From: a virus
DNA: 50,717 nt
Direction: 5' to 3' (one strand)
IMG/VR virus record: IMGVR_UViG_3300035698_023245
Location: 1 to 50,717 of that record
The position numbers and the translations under genes are program-made. Position 1 is the first letter of the stretch. Each line of letters begins with the position of its first letter. Below are positions 25,804 through 34,715 of the stretch, piece by piece. A model generated the notes under the pieces. That model had not been told where the DNA came from, ran no database searches, and worked only from the letters and a program-made list of their open reading frames with translations.

Positions 25804-26649
25804 TTAACAACACGCACCGATTAAATTAATTAATTTCTATTCTTGGGTGGTTTACAAAATCCCATTGGAAAACCATTGTGAACGTAAACCTTATCTATTT
25901 TGTGATTTGGTATCACCTTTTTACGCTTTAATTCTTCGTAGAAGTCATAATAGATAGATAGAATTTCATCAGGTCTTGATTCTGATTGAAATGAGACGGT
26001 ATCTACTTTGCTGTTGATTGTCTTTCCATACCCTGTACCTGCTTGCTGTTTATTAATAGGTTCTAATTCATCAGCTGTAATGCTACAACCAGAAAAACAA
26101 CAAACTGTATCTGGATCTCCATAAGCTCCATCGTTTACTAGTCCTATGTTGCTATGAGATGCGTTTGTGTACCAAGTCATCTCGTACGGTACGTTTCTTG
26201 TTATGCCATAAGTTGTTTTACTAGTTTTTTTTGCTTTGTATACTGCACAGGCTACGACACCACATTCTTGAGGGCTACCTAGTTTTTTTGAATACGATTT
26301 GTTCTTACGAGTAAAAACAAATTCACCAACACCATCGAGCGATTCACGCCAACCATCAACTTTTAAAGTTTTAAATGGTTCGACAACATAACCCTTGTGG
26401 TCATTGATATTTCCTAATTCTCCATCCATGACAGACCTACCGTCTACTGTTATATTTGTTAAAACTCTATTGCAAGTTTTATTCTTAAACTCAATCGTGT
26501 ATATGCTGTTTTTCTTGGCTACAACATAAGCCACTTCATCTTTAAAGTACTTTTTTAATTGGTTTACCATTTACAAGTACATTTAATTCGTACATTACTA
26601 CCTCCATTCGACCAGACTACTCTGGCTAAGGTTCGGTGCGTGTTGTTAA
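25804..26649. repeat. Perfect 17-bp inverted repeat flanking one gene
   Basis: TTAACAACACGCACCGA at 25804-25820 is the exact reverse complement of 26633-26649. The arms lie in the intergenic gaps on either side of the frameshifted gene at 25830-26595. Spacing is about 812 bases between arms. This could be the border of an invertible or mobile cassette, or a long-range RNA pairing. No recombinase is encoded between the arms. Confidence 0.85.
25830..26595 (-). pseudogene. Phage hypothetical protein with one-base frameshift near its start
   Basis: The in-phase frame starts at 26570 without a ribosome-binding site. A better start at 26595 has GGAGG five bases upstream and reads MYELNVLVNGKPIKK before a stop. 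Removing one A from the run of six at 26551-26556 joins it to YFKDEVAYVVAKKNSIY. I recall phage proteins that open with NGKPIKKY-type sequence, so the joined product of about 254 residues is probably the ancestral form. The rest has VDGRSVMDG and a Gly/Cys-rich middle (CCFSGCSI). The cause may be mutation, a consensus error, or slippage on the A-run. The gene sits inside the inverted repeat. Confidence 0.65.
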
Positions 26650-26664
26650 AGTACAAAGGTTCTA

Positions 26665-27162
26665 CTAGCTCCAGTTTACATTAGGACCGATATTCTTATC
26701 CATTGCTCTTAATATTTTTTCATCTTCTGACGCAGGTGCTTGCGTTGGTTTTCCACTTTTCATTTGGTCTACAAGATTTCTTATATTTTTAGGTGCTACT
26801 TTTTTTTTACGTGTTGGTGGTGCAATTATAGCCGTTTCTTCACCAGTCCAACCACAGTTAATACAAGAATACACACCATCGGTATAAAAAGTACGTTCGT
26901 CACAATCAGGACAAAAAGATTCAGGATGCGTAACTCGTTCTATTAGTTCTTTGATGCCTTTTTTAAGCTCAACTTTTTCATCAGTTGTTTCAAGTAACTT
27001 ATCAATTCTAGTATTGAGAGTTATTAGCTTGGGTTTTTTGACCTTTGGAGTGGTAATCTTTGCTTCAACTAGTGGTGAGCTTTTTTTCTTAGGACTCTTT
27101 TTTGAAACGAGATTTTTTATTAACGTTGCATCTTCTTCTGGAATGCTACAATCTTTAGCCAT
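26665..27162 (-). CDS. Zinc-ribbon hypothetical protein
   Basis: The 165-residue product has a CPDCDERTFYTDGVYSCINC ribbon with four cysteines at about residues 98-117. It is flanked by Lys/Pro-rich linkers that look disordered. Such ribbons often recruit a partner or bind nucleic acid. The function is unknown. Confidence 0.55.
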   Translation of the reverse strand: MAKDCSIPEEDATLIKNLVSKKSPKKKSSPLVEAKITTPKVKKPKLITLNTRIDKLLETTDEKVELKKGIKELIERVTHPESFCPDCDERTFYTDGVYSCINCGWTGEETAIIAPPTRKKKVAPKNIRNLVDQMKSGKPTQAPASEDEKILRAMDKNIGPNVNWS

Positions 27163-27170
27163 ACTTTCCC

Positions 27171-27434
27171 CTAAAGAGTAATATGATATTTCGGGTCTCT
27201 TACTTTTTTAACCGTTTCTTTAAAGAACTTATCGTATGCGTTTTCGGCTCTTTCTTTTTCTTGTTGGTTGCGTTCTTTAACATCAACCTTGCTGTTTTTT
27301 ACAAGTCTTAACACGGTTTCTTGTTTGCTTTTTATGAGAGCTTGCTGCTCGTATTCGAAACCATCAACCACACACAAAAATTTACCATTTAGATAAACCT
27401 TCATCCTATGTTGTTGCTTGATATCATAACCCAT
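27171..27434 (-). CDS. Small charged hypothetical protein
   Basis: Eighty-seven residues. After a short beta-like start (MKVYLNGKFLCVVDGFEYE) the rest is highly charged and helical, and would suit a short coiled coil. No family is recognised. It overlaps the glycosyltransferase gene by 11 bases. Confidence 0.5.
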   Translation of the reverse strand: MGYDIKQQHRMKVYLNGKFLCVVDGFEYEQQALIKSKQETVLRLVKNSKVDVKERNQQEKERAENAYDKFFKETVKKVRDPKYHITL

Positions 27435-28161
27435 TTTTACCTCCTAGTATCCAAGTTTGAATATATAAATTATAATTCTCTGCTTCTTTAGAGTATCTTC
27501 CATCGGTTCTGCCTTCGTAGTGGTACACTACAGAAGTTGGTTCGTAGAATATTTTGTAACCTGCTTTTTTTACTTTATTGCACAGGTCTATATCTTCCCA
27601 TCCACACCAATATCTATCGTCAAATCCACCCATCTCATCAAATAACTTTTTAGAAATGAGCATACATGCACCTGTAACTGCAAAGTACTCTTTTCTCTTA
27701 TTGGCAAGTAAAAAATCACTTGGTTTGCCAAAGTAGATGTGATACGGCATATTGTTTTGTAAAGGCACAACGCCAGCGTGTTGAATGTTGCCAGTTCCTG
27801 GGTGTATAAGCTTAGAACCTACTATACCAACATCTTTTTCTTCACGATAACACTTTAGCATATTCTTAGCCCAATGTAAAGTGGTTATTGTGTCGTTGTT
27901 AAGAAAGATTAAGTATTCGCCCTTGGCAACAGAAGCGCCTTGGTCACAAGCGATAGCAAACCCCTTATTTTCGTTGTTTGAAATCAACCTACCGCTTATC
28001 TTCTTAAGCTCTGGGCTGTTGATGATATAGTCAAGTGAACCATCAGTAGAGCCATTATCAACAATTATCAGCTCAAAGTCATCTGTGGTACGTACCAGTG
28101 ACTCTAGGCATTGTTTTAGATACTCTTTGTTATTAAGATGTGGAATTATTATGCTTACCAT
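27424..28161 (-). CDS. Family 2 glycosyltransferase (rhamnosyltransferase-like)
   Basis: This is a textbook GT2: VSIIIPHLNNKEYLKQCL, LIIVDNGSTDGSLDYI, EYLIFLNNDTITTLHWAKNM, then TGACMLISKKLFDEMGGFDD and WEDIDLCNKVKKAGYKIFYE. The ED motif in the last is the catalytic-base region. This order is typical of rhamnosyl- and related transferases of O-antigen clusters. It is 245 residues long, the catalytic domain alone. Confidence 0.9.
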   Translation of the reverse strand: MVSIIIPHLNNKEYLKQCLESLVRTTDDFELIIVDNGSTDGSLDYIINSPELKKISGRLISNNENKGFAIACDQGASVAKGEYLIFLNNDTITTLHWAKNMLKCYREEKDVGIVGSKLIHPGTGNIQHAGVVPLQNNMPYHIYFGKPSDFLLANKRKEYFAVTGACMLISKKLFDEMGGFDDRYWCGWEDIDLCNKVKKAGYKIFYEPTSVVYHYEGRTDGRYSKEAENYNLYIQTWILGGKNGL

Positions 28162-28418
28162 TCTATCTCTCTAGTTAAGCAATCTTTGATGTCTAGTTTG
28201 AACTTGATGACCATATACAATTGTTCGTCAACTGGTAACTCTATCACTGGTGTATTATCTGGTACACAAATTTCATAAACCTTTCCATCAATTTTTAAAA
28301 TATAGAAGTTGACGCTCTCTCTTTTGAAAAAGCCAGTATCACCAACCTTAAAATAACCGTCGTGATATAAACCGAAAGTTGTTTTTTCTCTATAAGAAGT
28401 GTCAGTTGTTATTGCCAT
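28155..28418 (-). CDS. Small hypothetical protein
   Basis: Eighty-seven residues rich in beta-forming and aromatic residues (GLYHDGYFKVGDTGFFKR, VYEICVPDNTPVIEL). No motif is recognised. It shares a one-base junction with the GT4 gene upstream and overlaps the GT2 gene downstream. Confidence 0.5.
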   Translation of the reverse strand: MAITTDTSYREKTTFGLYHDGYFKVGDTGFFKRESVNFYILKIDGKVYEICVPDNTPVIELPVDEQLYMVIKFKLDIKDCLTREIEW

Positions 28419-29596
28419 TATGTTCCTTTTGCATAATTCTTTTTATCGTTTTTAAGAGTATCTTCAAATACTTTTAACAATTTATTTGCTATTATTTTCG
28501 GTTGACATTGTTCCACAAACTTTTTAGCTTCTTTGCCTCGTTTTTCTATAGCTTTTTTGTCAGTTAATAATTCTAAACATTTGTCTGCTAGTACTTGTGG
28601 GTCGTATAGATAGCCCTTGCAACCATCATATGTGTAAACAGCTTGGGTTTTAGGTATAGTCCAGCCAACTTGTTCACATAATTCTTTACAGGCAGAGTGA
28701 GCAACACCGATACTTGGCACACCACAAGCGGCAGCCTCTATGTAGGGCAATCCAAAGCCCTCACCAGAACTGCACAGAATGTTTATATCTGCTAAATTGT
28801 ATTGGATGTTTAATATTTCATCTGAAATGTTTTTTTCGTTTGCAGACCTTGGAATAATAACGTTATCTTGCAAGCCAAAATTAGAGATGTATTTTTCAAG
28901 CATTGTTCCTACATCTTTTCCTTTGTCATTTGTAATTTTGTGAGAACCGACAGATAAAATCAACACTAACTTTTTGTTAGTTTTAAGCATAATTTTAAAA
29001 GATTCTAGCAACGATGGTATCAGCTTGCGTTCTTGTGGTCTTGCCGTGCAGACAAAAACGTCTGCGTTACCTATCTTATACCTTTCTCTAAATTCTTTTT
29101 TATCGAGTTGCTTAAAATTAGGGTCAAGTGGTGAGTAGATCACTTCGCCATCAATCTTTGGATAAAAGCTTTGTATTTGTTTCTTGTTAAACTCTGTATG
29201 AAACACGTGTTGGTGAACCCATTTGACGCCTTCACGTGCAAGAAATGACAAACCCTCACTATCAGCAACACCCCAGTGAACCCACTTAAAAGAACCTGGA
29301 TTGGCAAGCTCAAACGCAATAGCCCCCATGACATAGTAATCTTGTAGAGTGAATACTATATCTGGCTTAAAATCAGCAATGGCATATTCTAGCACTGGTG
29401 CAGCCCAACGAGTTTTTGTCGTGGTAAGTTTAGTCGGGTAAACTCGCAATTTGGTTTCTATAGGTAAGCCAGTATAGCCAAGTCCTACTTGAGCTACTTC
29501 GTGACCAGCCTCTTGAAAAAATGGGTAGATGTTTTTTAGTTCACGTGCAAAACCACTTTTCTGACGAACATAGTCGCCATACATGAGTATTTTCAT
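28418..29596 (-). CDS. GT4-family glycosyltransferase
   Basis: The 392-residue protein is a complete GT-B enzyme. MKILMYGDYVRQKSGFARE opens the acceptor domain. The donor domain has VFVCTARPQERKLIPSLLES and SSGEGFGLPYIEAAACGVPS, the E-x7-E motif of GT4. The length is normal. It is the first glycosyltransferase after the portal gene in transcription order. Confidence 0.9.
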   Translation of the reverse strand: MKILMYGDYVRQKSGFARELKNIYPFFQEAGHEVAQVGLGYTGLPIETKLRVYPTKLTTTKTRWAAPVLEYAIADFKPDIVFTLQDYYVMGAIAFELANPGSFKWVHWGVADSEGLSFLAREGVKWVHQHVFHTEFNKKQIQSFYPKIDGEVIYSPLDPNFKQLDKKEFRERYKIGNADVFVCTARPQERKLIPSLLESFKIMLKTNKKLVLILSVGSHKITNDKGKDVGTMLEKYISNFGLQDNVIIPRSANEKNISDEILNIQYNLADINILCSSGEGFGLPYIEAAACGVPSIGVAHSACKELCEQVGWTIPKTQAVYTYDGCKGYLYDPQVLADKCLELLTDKKAIEKRGKEAKKFVEQCQPKIIANKLLKVFEDTLKNDKKNYAKGT

Positions 29597-29617
29597 TTGT
29601 ACTCCTTAGCTATTATT

Positions 29618-29827
29618 CTAGACAAACTTACCCTTCGAAACACACATCAAACAAACATACTGATACTCTGTATGTTCAACCCTGCCGAGCTTATCTTTAT
29701 GTTGTATTTTTTTTCTTAGACCGAACACGGTTTCTCTACCACAAACAGAACACTTGATTGAGTCTTCGTTTATTTCTTCTGGCTCTTGCTCAATCTTTTT
29801 CGCTTTTGGTACTATGATCGTAACCAT
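29618..29827 (-). CDS. Small zinc-ribbon protein
   Basis: The 69-residue product has IKCSVCGRETVFG and YVCLMCVSKG, two CxxC knuckles about 30 residues apart, with a basic hairpin between. It follows the portal gene by 11 bases. A DNA- or protein-binding ribbon is likely. Confidence 0.6.
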   Translation of the reverse strand: MVTIIVPKAKKIEQEPEEINEDSIKCSVCGRETVFGLRKKIQHKDKLGRVEHTEYQYVCLMCVSKGKFV

Positions 29828-29838
29828 ACAATCTCCTA

Positions 29839-31344
29839 TTATTGATCGTTTTCGTCAGCACCTTCTCCTTGAGTTCTTGTTGATTCTGGCTCTGCTGCGT
29901 CTTGTGGTGTATTACTAGGTTTTTTAGGTGTAGCCGTTGGCAATTTTTCAATGATAGCGTTTTCAATCGCTATAACGAAATCGTTCTTAGAACCGACAAG
30001 ATAACGTTCATCAGCCCAGTTGTCTGCAATTGGTTGTAAACCTATTTTCATACGAGCTTCGTTGTATGAATACAAACCAGTTCTAAAACCGTTCATAATG
30101 TCTCTACGAGCTGATTCACTTTCTTCAAGACCAGCAGATTTGAAGTTAAACTTCCAACCTTCTATACCAAAACCATCACGAATAATTTTGTTTGTTACAC
30201 CAGCTGAGATACGGTCACGCATAGGAAAGATTTTAGACATATAGAACGCTTTACGTGATTCTGCACTTACAGCTCTATTAGAACCCTCTGGAATAGCAAT
30301 TAAGATAAGTGGCACACCAAACATACCTGCTACCTGTCTTAGACCAAACTCAAGCAAGTCTAGGTACTGTAGATCGCTAGGTGAGATACCAAGATTTTCA
30401 ATTTTAGCACCCTTAAAGGCTACGATTGGTTTTCCTGCATTACCAGCGCCCATGTGGTTTTTTTCTATATAAGCGCTTACTTGTTCAGCATCAGTTTCGT
30501 TAGATTCTTCAGGAAGGTTAATTTGAAATGGTATAAAACCACCATTAGACAAAATGCTATTGTTGTACTGTAGGGCTTGAATAACCATCATCAGCACCGA
30601 AGAATTATTTTCAAGTACTGCGTTACCGTAAAGGTTAGCATTACGAGAGCGCATTTTCATGTGTATAATTTCTTCGAGTTCGTAAATGATTGTTCCACCA
30701 AAATCTGTCTTACGTTCATATCCCATTCTAAAATTAACTCCAGATTTGCGTTTTGCATCGTCTACTAGAATATTAATTTTTGTAGTGTCAAGATTATATA
30801 TTTCAGCGATATTACCTTGCATTTTTTTACTTGAAGCACCTTTTTTAGTTGGTACTTTTTCAGTAAACCAGTTGCCGTAACACAGCAAATTTTCAATACC
30901 AGCGCCAACAAGATCCTCTATAGTTTCGTCTTCTTGGTTAACTCTATCAAAAAATTTAAGCAACGTTTTTAGGTCTGATTTTTTTGCATATTCACCTTTG
31001 ACTTTATCAATTGTATATCCAGTACTCAATACAGCCTCTATGATTCTGTCAGAGCATTGGGTAGCTCCAGGAGATTCACTAAATAGAGTCTGTAGTGTTG
31101 AATAGTTTTTACCACTTGGGTATTGTTTTGCTTGAAACTGTTCACCAGAATAGTTGGTAATATATCTACGCTTTTGTATGTTGCTTAAATCCTGCTCTAT
31201 TCTAGTTGATAGCTTGTTTACTTTTTCAGCCAAATCTTTATCTGCAATTTTCTTTGACTGCTCAATAACCGCTTTGTTAATTTCGGTTTTTACGCTTTGG
31301 TCTTTAAGTGCTATGTTCAGTAATGTTTTCTGAAAAATGTTCAT
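29839..31344 (-). CDS. Phage portal protein
   Basis: The 501-residue product is of portal size and lies directly after the large terminase. It has an N-terminal helical region, then the clip/stem pattern with the conserved turn MFGVPLILIAIPEGSNRA, followed by a helix (KAFYMSKIFPMRDRI) and RTGLYSYNEARMKIGLQPI, the G-x-x-T/S-x-NE-R motif of portal C-terminal domains. Twelve copies would form the DNA channel at one capsid vertex. The last 40 residues are a disordered Pro/Thr/Glu tail. Confidence 0.9.
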   Translation of the reverse strand: MNIFQKTLLNIALKDQSVKTEINKAVIEQSKKIADKDLAEKVNKLSTRIEQDLSNIQKRRYITNYSGEQFQAKQYPSGKNYSTLQTLFSESPGATQCSDRIIEAVLSTGYTIDKVKGEYAKKSDLKTLLKFFDRVNQEDETIEDLVGAGIENLLCYGNWFTEKVPTKKGASSKKMQGNIAEIYNLDTTKINILVDDAKRKSGVNFRMGYERKTDFGGTIIYELEEIIHMKMRSRNANLYGNAVLENNSSVLMMVIQALQYNNSILSNGGFIPFQINLPEESNETDAEQVSAYIEKNHMGAGNAGKPIVAFKGAKIENLGISPSDLQYLDLLEFGLRQVAGMFGVPLILIAIPEGSNRAVSAESRKAFYMSKIFPMRDRISAGVTNKIIRDGFGIEGWKFNFKSAGLEESESARRDIMNGFRTGLYSYNEARMKIGLQPIADNWADERYLVGSKNDFVIAIENAIIEKLPTATPKKPSNTPQDAAEPESTRTQGEGADENDQ

Positions 31345-31353
31345 TTTTTCTCC

Positions 31354-33459
31354 TTAATCTACGCTTGCGCCAAGGATACCTGTTCCTGGCTTAAATTTTG
31401 ATACATGATAACAAACCCCTGCAACTGCATCGGCAGCATCTTTTGAGTTGTGTGCAAAGATACCGCACGTGAGAGCAAAATTCTGAGTCTTTGGTACTGT
31501 TATATCATATACATCAAATTCACCGCTATATTCTCTAACGCTTCTGACTTTACGTACTACTTTCCAATTAATCCATTTTTTAATAACCGTCATTAAACGG
31601 TCACCTTTTTTTATGTCTTTGGCTTGCCTATACGTTCCATCAAGCATGAGAAATAAATGGTCTTCTGTACAATCAACAAAATGGGTTGGGTCTGTATCAA
31701 ACAACACTCTAACTATCTTTCTAACCGTTTTCGTTTTGTGAGCGTTGTAACCTGTAGCCCAAACAGTTCTTTTACCATTCCATGTCATTACTGGAAATTC
31801 ATTGTCTGCACCAAGCTCAGCTAACTGTTTGATGGTCATGTAGTTAGGGTGACCTTTTTTCTTGATATTAATTCTAATTTTAGTATTACCAAGCAAACAA
31901 CCATGTGAGGGGTGGTCTATTTTATTACCCTTGATTTCTTCTAATTGTTGGCATTCGTCGATAAATGGTTCGTAGTTGTAATAGTCTAGTCTATCTTCCA
32001 AGATAGCCTCCTTCATCGTATAATATGGTTCTGGTGTACGGTCTACCGATAACAGTTCTGCTTTAAACCCTGCTTGTTGTAGTATTTGCCTAGAGTCAAC
32101 ACTTTGAAAACCGTCCATACTTACCGTAGAAATATTCCAACCTATCTCTCTAAGTCTGTAAATACGTTTGCGAATATCTTCAAATTTGATTTCGTGTCTA
32201 ATTGTTGCTGCTTCGATACGATGTATGTAGGCAATATAAATAAGTGGTCTTTTTTCCATTCTGCCATTTGCCAACTGGTATTTTCTCCAACCAGCTAGTT
32301 TACCCATTGCGAATCCTGTCTTGTCGCCCTTGCCCTCTTTATGCATACCTAAGTCAACGTGTATATAATAGCGGTCGTTGTCGTATTCTGGTGTACCTTT
32401 GATATTATGAAACCAATCGTGAAAATCTCGTTTTTGTGGACTCCAAGGGTGTCTTCTAGTTTTATTTGAATTTCCTTTAATAATACTTGGGTCACGAAAG
32501 AAACCTTGAATCGAGACAGACGGTCTAGCGCCTAAGTCTCTCATAGCTTTTTCTGGGTTACGTATGAATTCTTGTTCATACTCTACAGGAACCAAAGTCC
32601 CAGCCATTTCACTTAAGTACTTACCAAGATCAAACTTTTTACCACAATACGATTCTGCTGGCTTAGCATCCCAAAGAGCCAAGCGTGTTTTGTATAGTTT
32701 AGGGTTTGTATCATCACGATACTTTGTTTCAGCGAAGTCATAAATATAACGTGGTGACGTAATAATAAACATCATGCCACGCTCCTTAATACGTACGTCT
32801 TCATAACGAGAAAGAATACGTTTTTTTATTTGGTTGTATGATTCTTCGGCGTAATCTTTGTCTTTTGTTTGTACGTGAAATGAAGCTTCGTCTAAAACTG
32901 CTCCAAATATATTATAACCTAAAGGTGCTTGTTCATTTGAACCTAATGGCAAAACGAAAATGTTTTTCTTGAATTTCAAATAACTTTTTATGCGTCGGTT
33001 TGGTGGGTAATATGTTTGAAACCATTGGTTGTTATCTATGCGGTTTTTGATTTCTCCAAATACAACGTCTTTTGCCTGTGTTTTACTTGTTGAGATATTG
33101 ATGAAAGCAACTTTTGTATTCTTACCTAACATCAACGATTTTTGTGGGTTTTTCAAACAAAGCAAGCGATAGATAACATATGAAATAGCCATAGAACTTA
33201 GGTAACTTTTTCCACTACCTATTCCAGCTATAAACAACATTTCGTCGTAATCACCCTTGTCAAAAAAATCTATTAGAATTTCTCTATTTTTTAATCTAGG
33301 TTTGTCTTGTGGTGTCGTGAAAAAATCGTTATCAAGGTATTCTTCCATTGTAACGGGTTTATGTTCATATTCGGAGTTCTCAAGCAACCACTTCATGTTT
33401 TCTAATTCGCTACGTGTTGCTTTCTTTAAGAACTGTATCAATTGCGGAGATAATCGCAC
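31354..33459 (-). CDS. terL: Terminase large subunit containing a mini-intein
   Basis: The 701-residue precursor has Walker A AGIGSGKS (78-85), Walker B IFGAVLDEA (184-192) and a C-terminal RNase H-like nuclease with Asp369 in IHVDLGM and Asp449 in VSMDGF. The third acidic cluster, SKDAADAVAG, follows the intein (residues 521-671). Excision gives a 550-residue terminase, the normal size. It packages DNA into proheads with the portal and small subunit. The start is a GTG after GAGGACAGAG and lies 50 bases inside the small-subunit gene. Confidence 0.93.
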   Translation of the reverse strand: MRLSPQLIQFLKKATRSELENMKWLLENSEYEHKPVTMEEYLDNDFFTTPQDKPRLKNREILIDFFDKGDYDEMLFIAGIGSGKSYLSSMAISYVIYRLLCLKNPQKSLMLGKNTKVAFINISTSKTQAKDVVFGEIKNRIDNNQWFQTYYPPNRRIKSYLKFKKNIFVLPLGSNEQAPLGYNIFGAVLDEASFHVQTKDKDYAEESYNQIKKRILSRYEDVRIKERGMMFIITSPRYIYDFAETKYRDDTNPKLYKTRLALWDAKPAESYCGKKFDLGKYLSEMAGTLVPVEYEQEFIRNPEKAMRDLGARPSVSIQGFFRDPSIIKGNSNKTRRHPWSPQKRDFHDWFHNIKGTPEYDNDRYYIHVDLGMHKEGKGDKTGFAMGKLAGWRKYQLANGRMEKRPLIYIAYIHRIEAATIRHEIKFEDIRKRIYRLREIGWNISTVSMDGFQSVDSRQILQQAGFKAELLSVDRTPEPYYTMKEAILEDRLDYYNYEPFIDECQQLEEIKGNKIDHPSHGCLLGNTKIRINIKKKGHPNYMTIKQLAELGADNEFPVMTWNGKRTVWATGYNAHKTKTVRKIVRVLFDTDPTHFVDCTEDHLFLMLDGTYRQAKDIKKGDRLMTVIKKWINWKVVRKVRSVREYSGEFDVYDITVPKTQNFALTCGIFAHNSKDAADAVAGVCYHVSKFKPGTGILGASVD
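31447..31899 (-). other. Mini-intein in TerL (no homing endonuclease)
   Basis: The 151-residue insert begins with Cys in CLLGNTKI (block A). It has block B as CTEDHLFLM with the T-x-x-H core, block F as VYDITVPKTQNF, and ends in the HN of CGIFAHN followed by Ser, the +1 extein nucleophile. About 50 residues separate blocks B and F, too few for a LAGLIDADG or HNH endonuclease. The flanks DHPSHG and SKDAADAVAG rejoin as the nuclease motif. All splicing residues look intact. Confidence 0.93.
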
Positions 33460-34051
33460 CTCTGTCCTCTATTGGTAAGTTTCTTGCTTCATTGGCAAAA
33501 TTTACAACTTGTTGTTGATTTAAGATATTAACGTTCATGTCACCTTTTTTACCAAGGTTCAATCCTTCTAATTCTGATATTTTATCGAGAATGGCTCTAG
33601 CTGCGTTAAGGAAGCTAGACCTACTTTGTCCTGATTCTTCGCCAACACTAGCTTTTTGATATTCTTTAATGGCAAGTTTGTACAAGTAAGAATACTTATC
33701 CATAACACCTGCTCTTTTGCTCGAAAAGTCTATGTCAGACGCAGCTATTTCGCTTTTAATGAAATCTAAGTCTGTTCTTATTAAACCTAAAGTAACTTTT
33801 AGCTCTGTGTGTTTACCGTTGATTTCAACGCCTCGTTCTAGTATGCGTACGATTTCTTCGGCTCTATAGCCCATATTCATAAACTCACGCACCTTCTGCC
33901 TTCTAATGGCGTCTAGGTTCAATTCTTCTTCTGATTGAATAGACGGTACTGGTACGTTTTCTACAAAAGGCACTAGTTTGCCTTTTGGGTCGATACGTAC
34001 TTTTCCATTAGGGGTGTTTATTGTTTTAGCTTCTTTATTGGAGTTTGCCAT
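33410..34051 (-). CDS. terS: Terminase small subunit (probable)
   Basis: The 213-residue protein lies directly upstream of the large subunit and overlaps it, the standard order. It has an N-terminal disordered arm, a helix-turn-helix-like segment (KVREFMNMGYRAEEIVRIL) for DNA recognition, and a long helical middle and tail suited to ring assembly. The sequence itself is not diagnostic; position decides. Confidence 0.65.
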   Translation of the reverse strand: MANSNKEAKTINTPNGKVRIDPKGKLVPFVENVPVPSIQSEEELNLDAIRRQKVREFMNMGYRAEEIVRILERGVEINGKHTELKVTLGLIRTDLDFIKSEIAASDIDFSSKRAGVMDKYSYLYKLAIKEYQKASVGEESGQSRSSFLNAARAILDKISELEGLNLGKKGDMNVNILNQQQVVNFANEARNLPIEDRGAIISAIDTVLKESNT

Positions 34052-34715
34052 TAGTTTTTCTTAAAACCTCAAGTAGCGATTTATTTAAGCAATGATATTC
34101 TGCAAAAGGGCAACGTAGACATTGCCAACCTATAGTTTTAGGAAATACATTATTTTTTACTTTTTCATCAAACTCTTTCATTTTCTTAAAAAACTCTCTA
34201 AAGTTCTTCTCGGAACGATACGTTTCTTTGAAAATTATTGTCTTTTTCTTCTTGCTATAGATAATATAATTGAATATCGGTATTTTTGCAAACAACAAAT
34301 ACCAAGCATAACAATAAAGTGTAGCTTGGTCTGATTTGTTTAAAACACTTTGACTGAGTGTGTTCGAGGTGGTTTTGAGATCGTAAAGCCCCTTCTCGTT
34401 AACCCCGTCTATCCTCATTACGAACGGAACATCTATTTTTTCACCAGTGTCAATATCAACTAAGTAATTTCTAAGCGTCAATTCAACATCTTCAAAAAAA
34501 TCTTGTGGTATTTGTTCGGTGTATTTTTCAATTAGTTCATAATTATAAACTTCTTTGTTGTGGTAGTTCTCAACTGCTTTGTGATAGTCATAGCCAAACG
34601 TAACATAGTCTGGCATCACGCCTTTAAGTTCTGGATGAAGTTTTGACAATTCGAACTTCTTTGGACATGCTACATAGGTATTGTGCGAACTGTAAGAGTA
34701 ATGGTCAACTATCAT
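34035..34715 (-). CDS. RecB/Cas4-like PD-(D/E)XK nuclease with Fe-S cysteines
   Basis: The 226-residue protein has the nuclease core MRIDGV (Asp104), then LYDLKTTS (Asp113, Lys115), and a later Q-x3-Y helix (DQATLYCYAW). Cys17 together with Cys200, Cys203 and Cys210 (CLRCPFAEYHC) matches the four-cysteine iron-sulfur cluster of Cas4 and AddB-type exonucleases. It likely resects DNA ends in phage recombination or packaging. It overlaps the small terminase gene and the protease-like gene. Confidence 0.85.
   Translation of the reverse strand: MIVDHYSYSSHNTYVACPKKFELSKLHPELKGVMPDYVTFGYDYHKAVENYHNKEVYNYELIEKYTEQIPQDFFEDVELTLRNYLVDIDTGEKIDVPFVMRIDGVNEKGLYDLKTTSNTLSQSVLNKSDQATLYCYAWYLLFAKIPIFNYIIYSKKKKTIIFKETYRSEKNFREFFKKMKEFDEKVKNNVFPKTIGWQCLRCPFAEYHCLNKSLLEVLRKTNGKLQ

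Noticed and set aside
31354-33459. Homing endonuclease in the TerL intein
   Set aside because: Only about 50 residues separate splicing blocks B and F, and no LAGLIDADG or HNH motif is visible.
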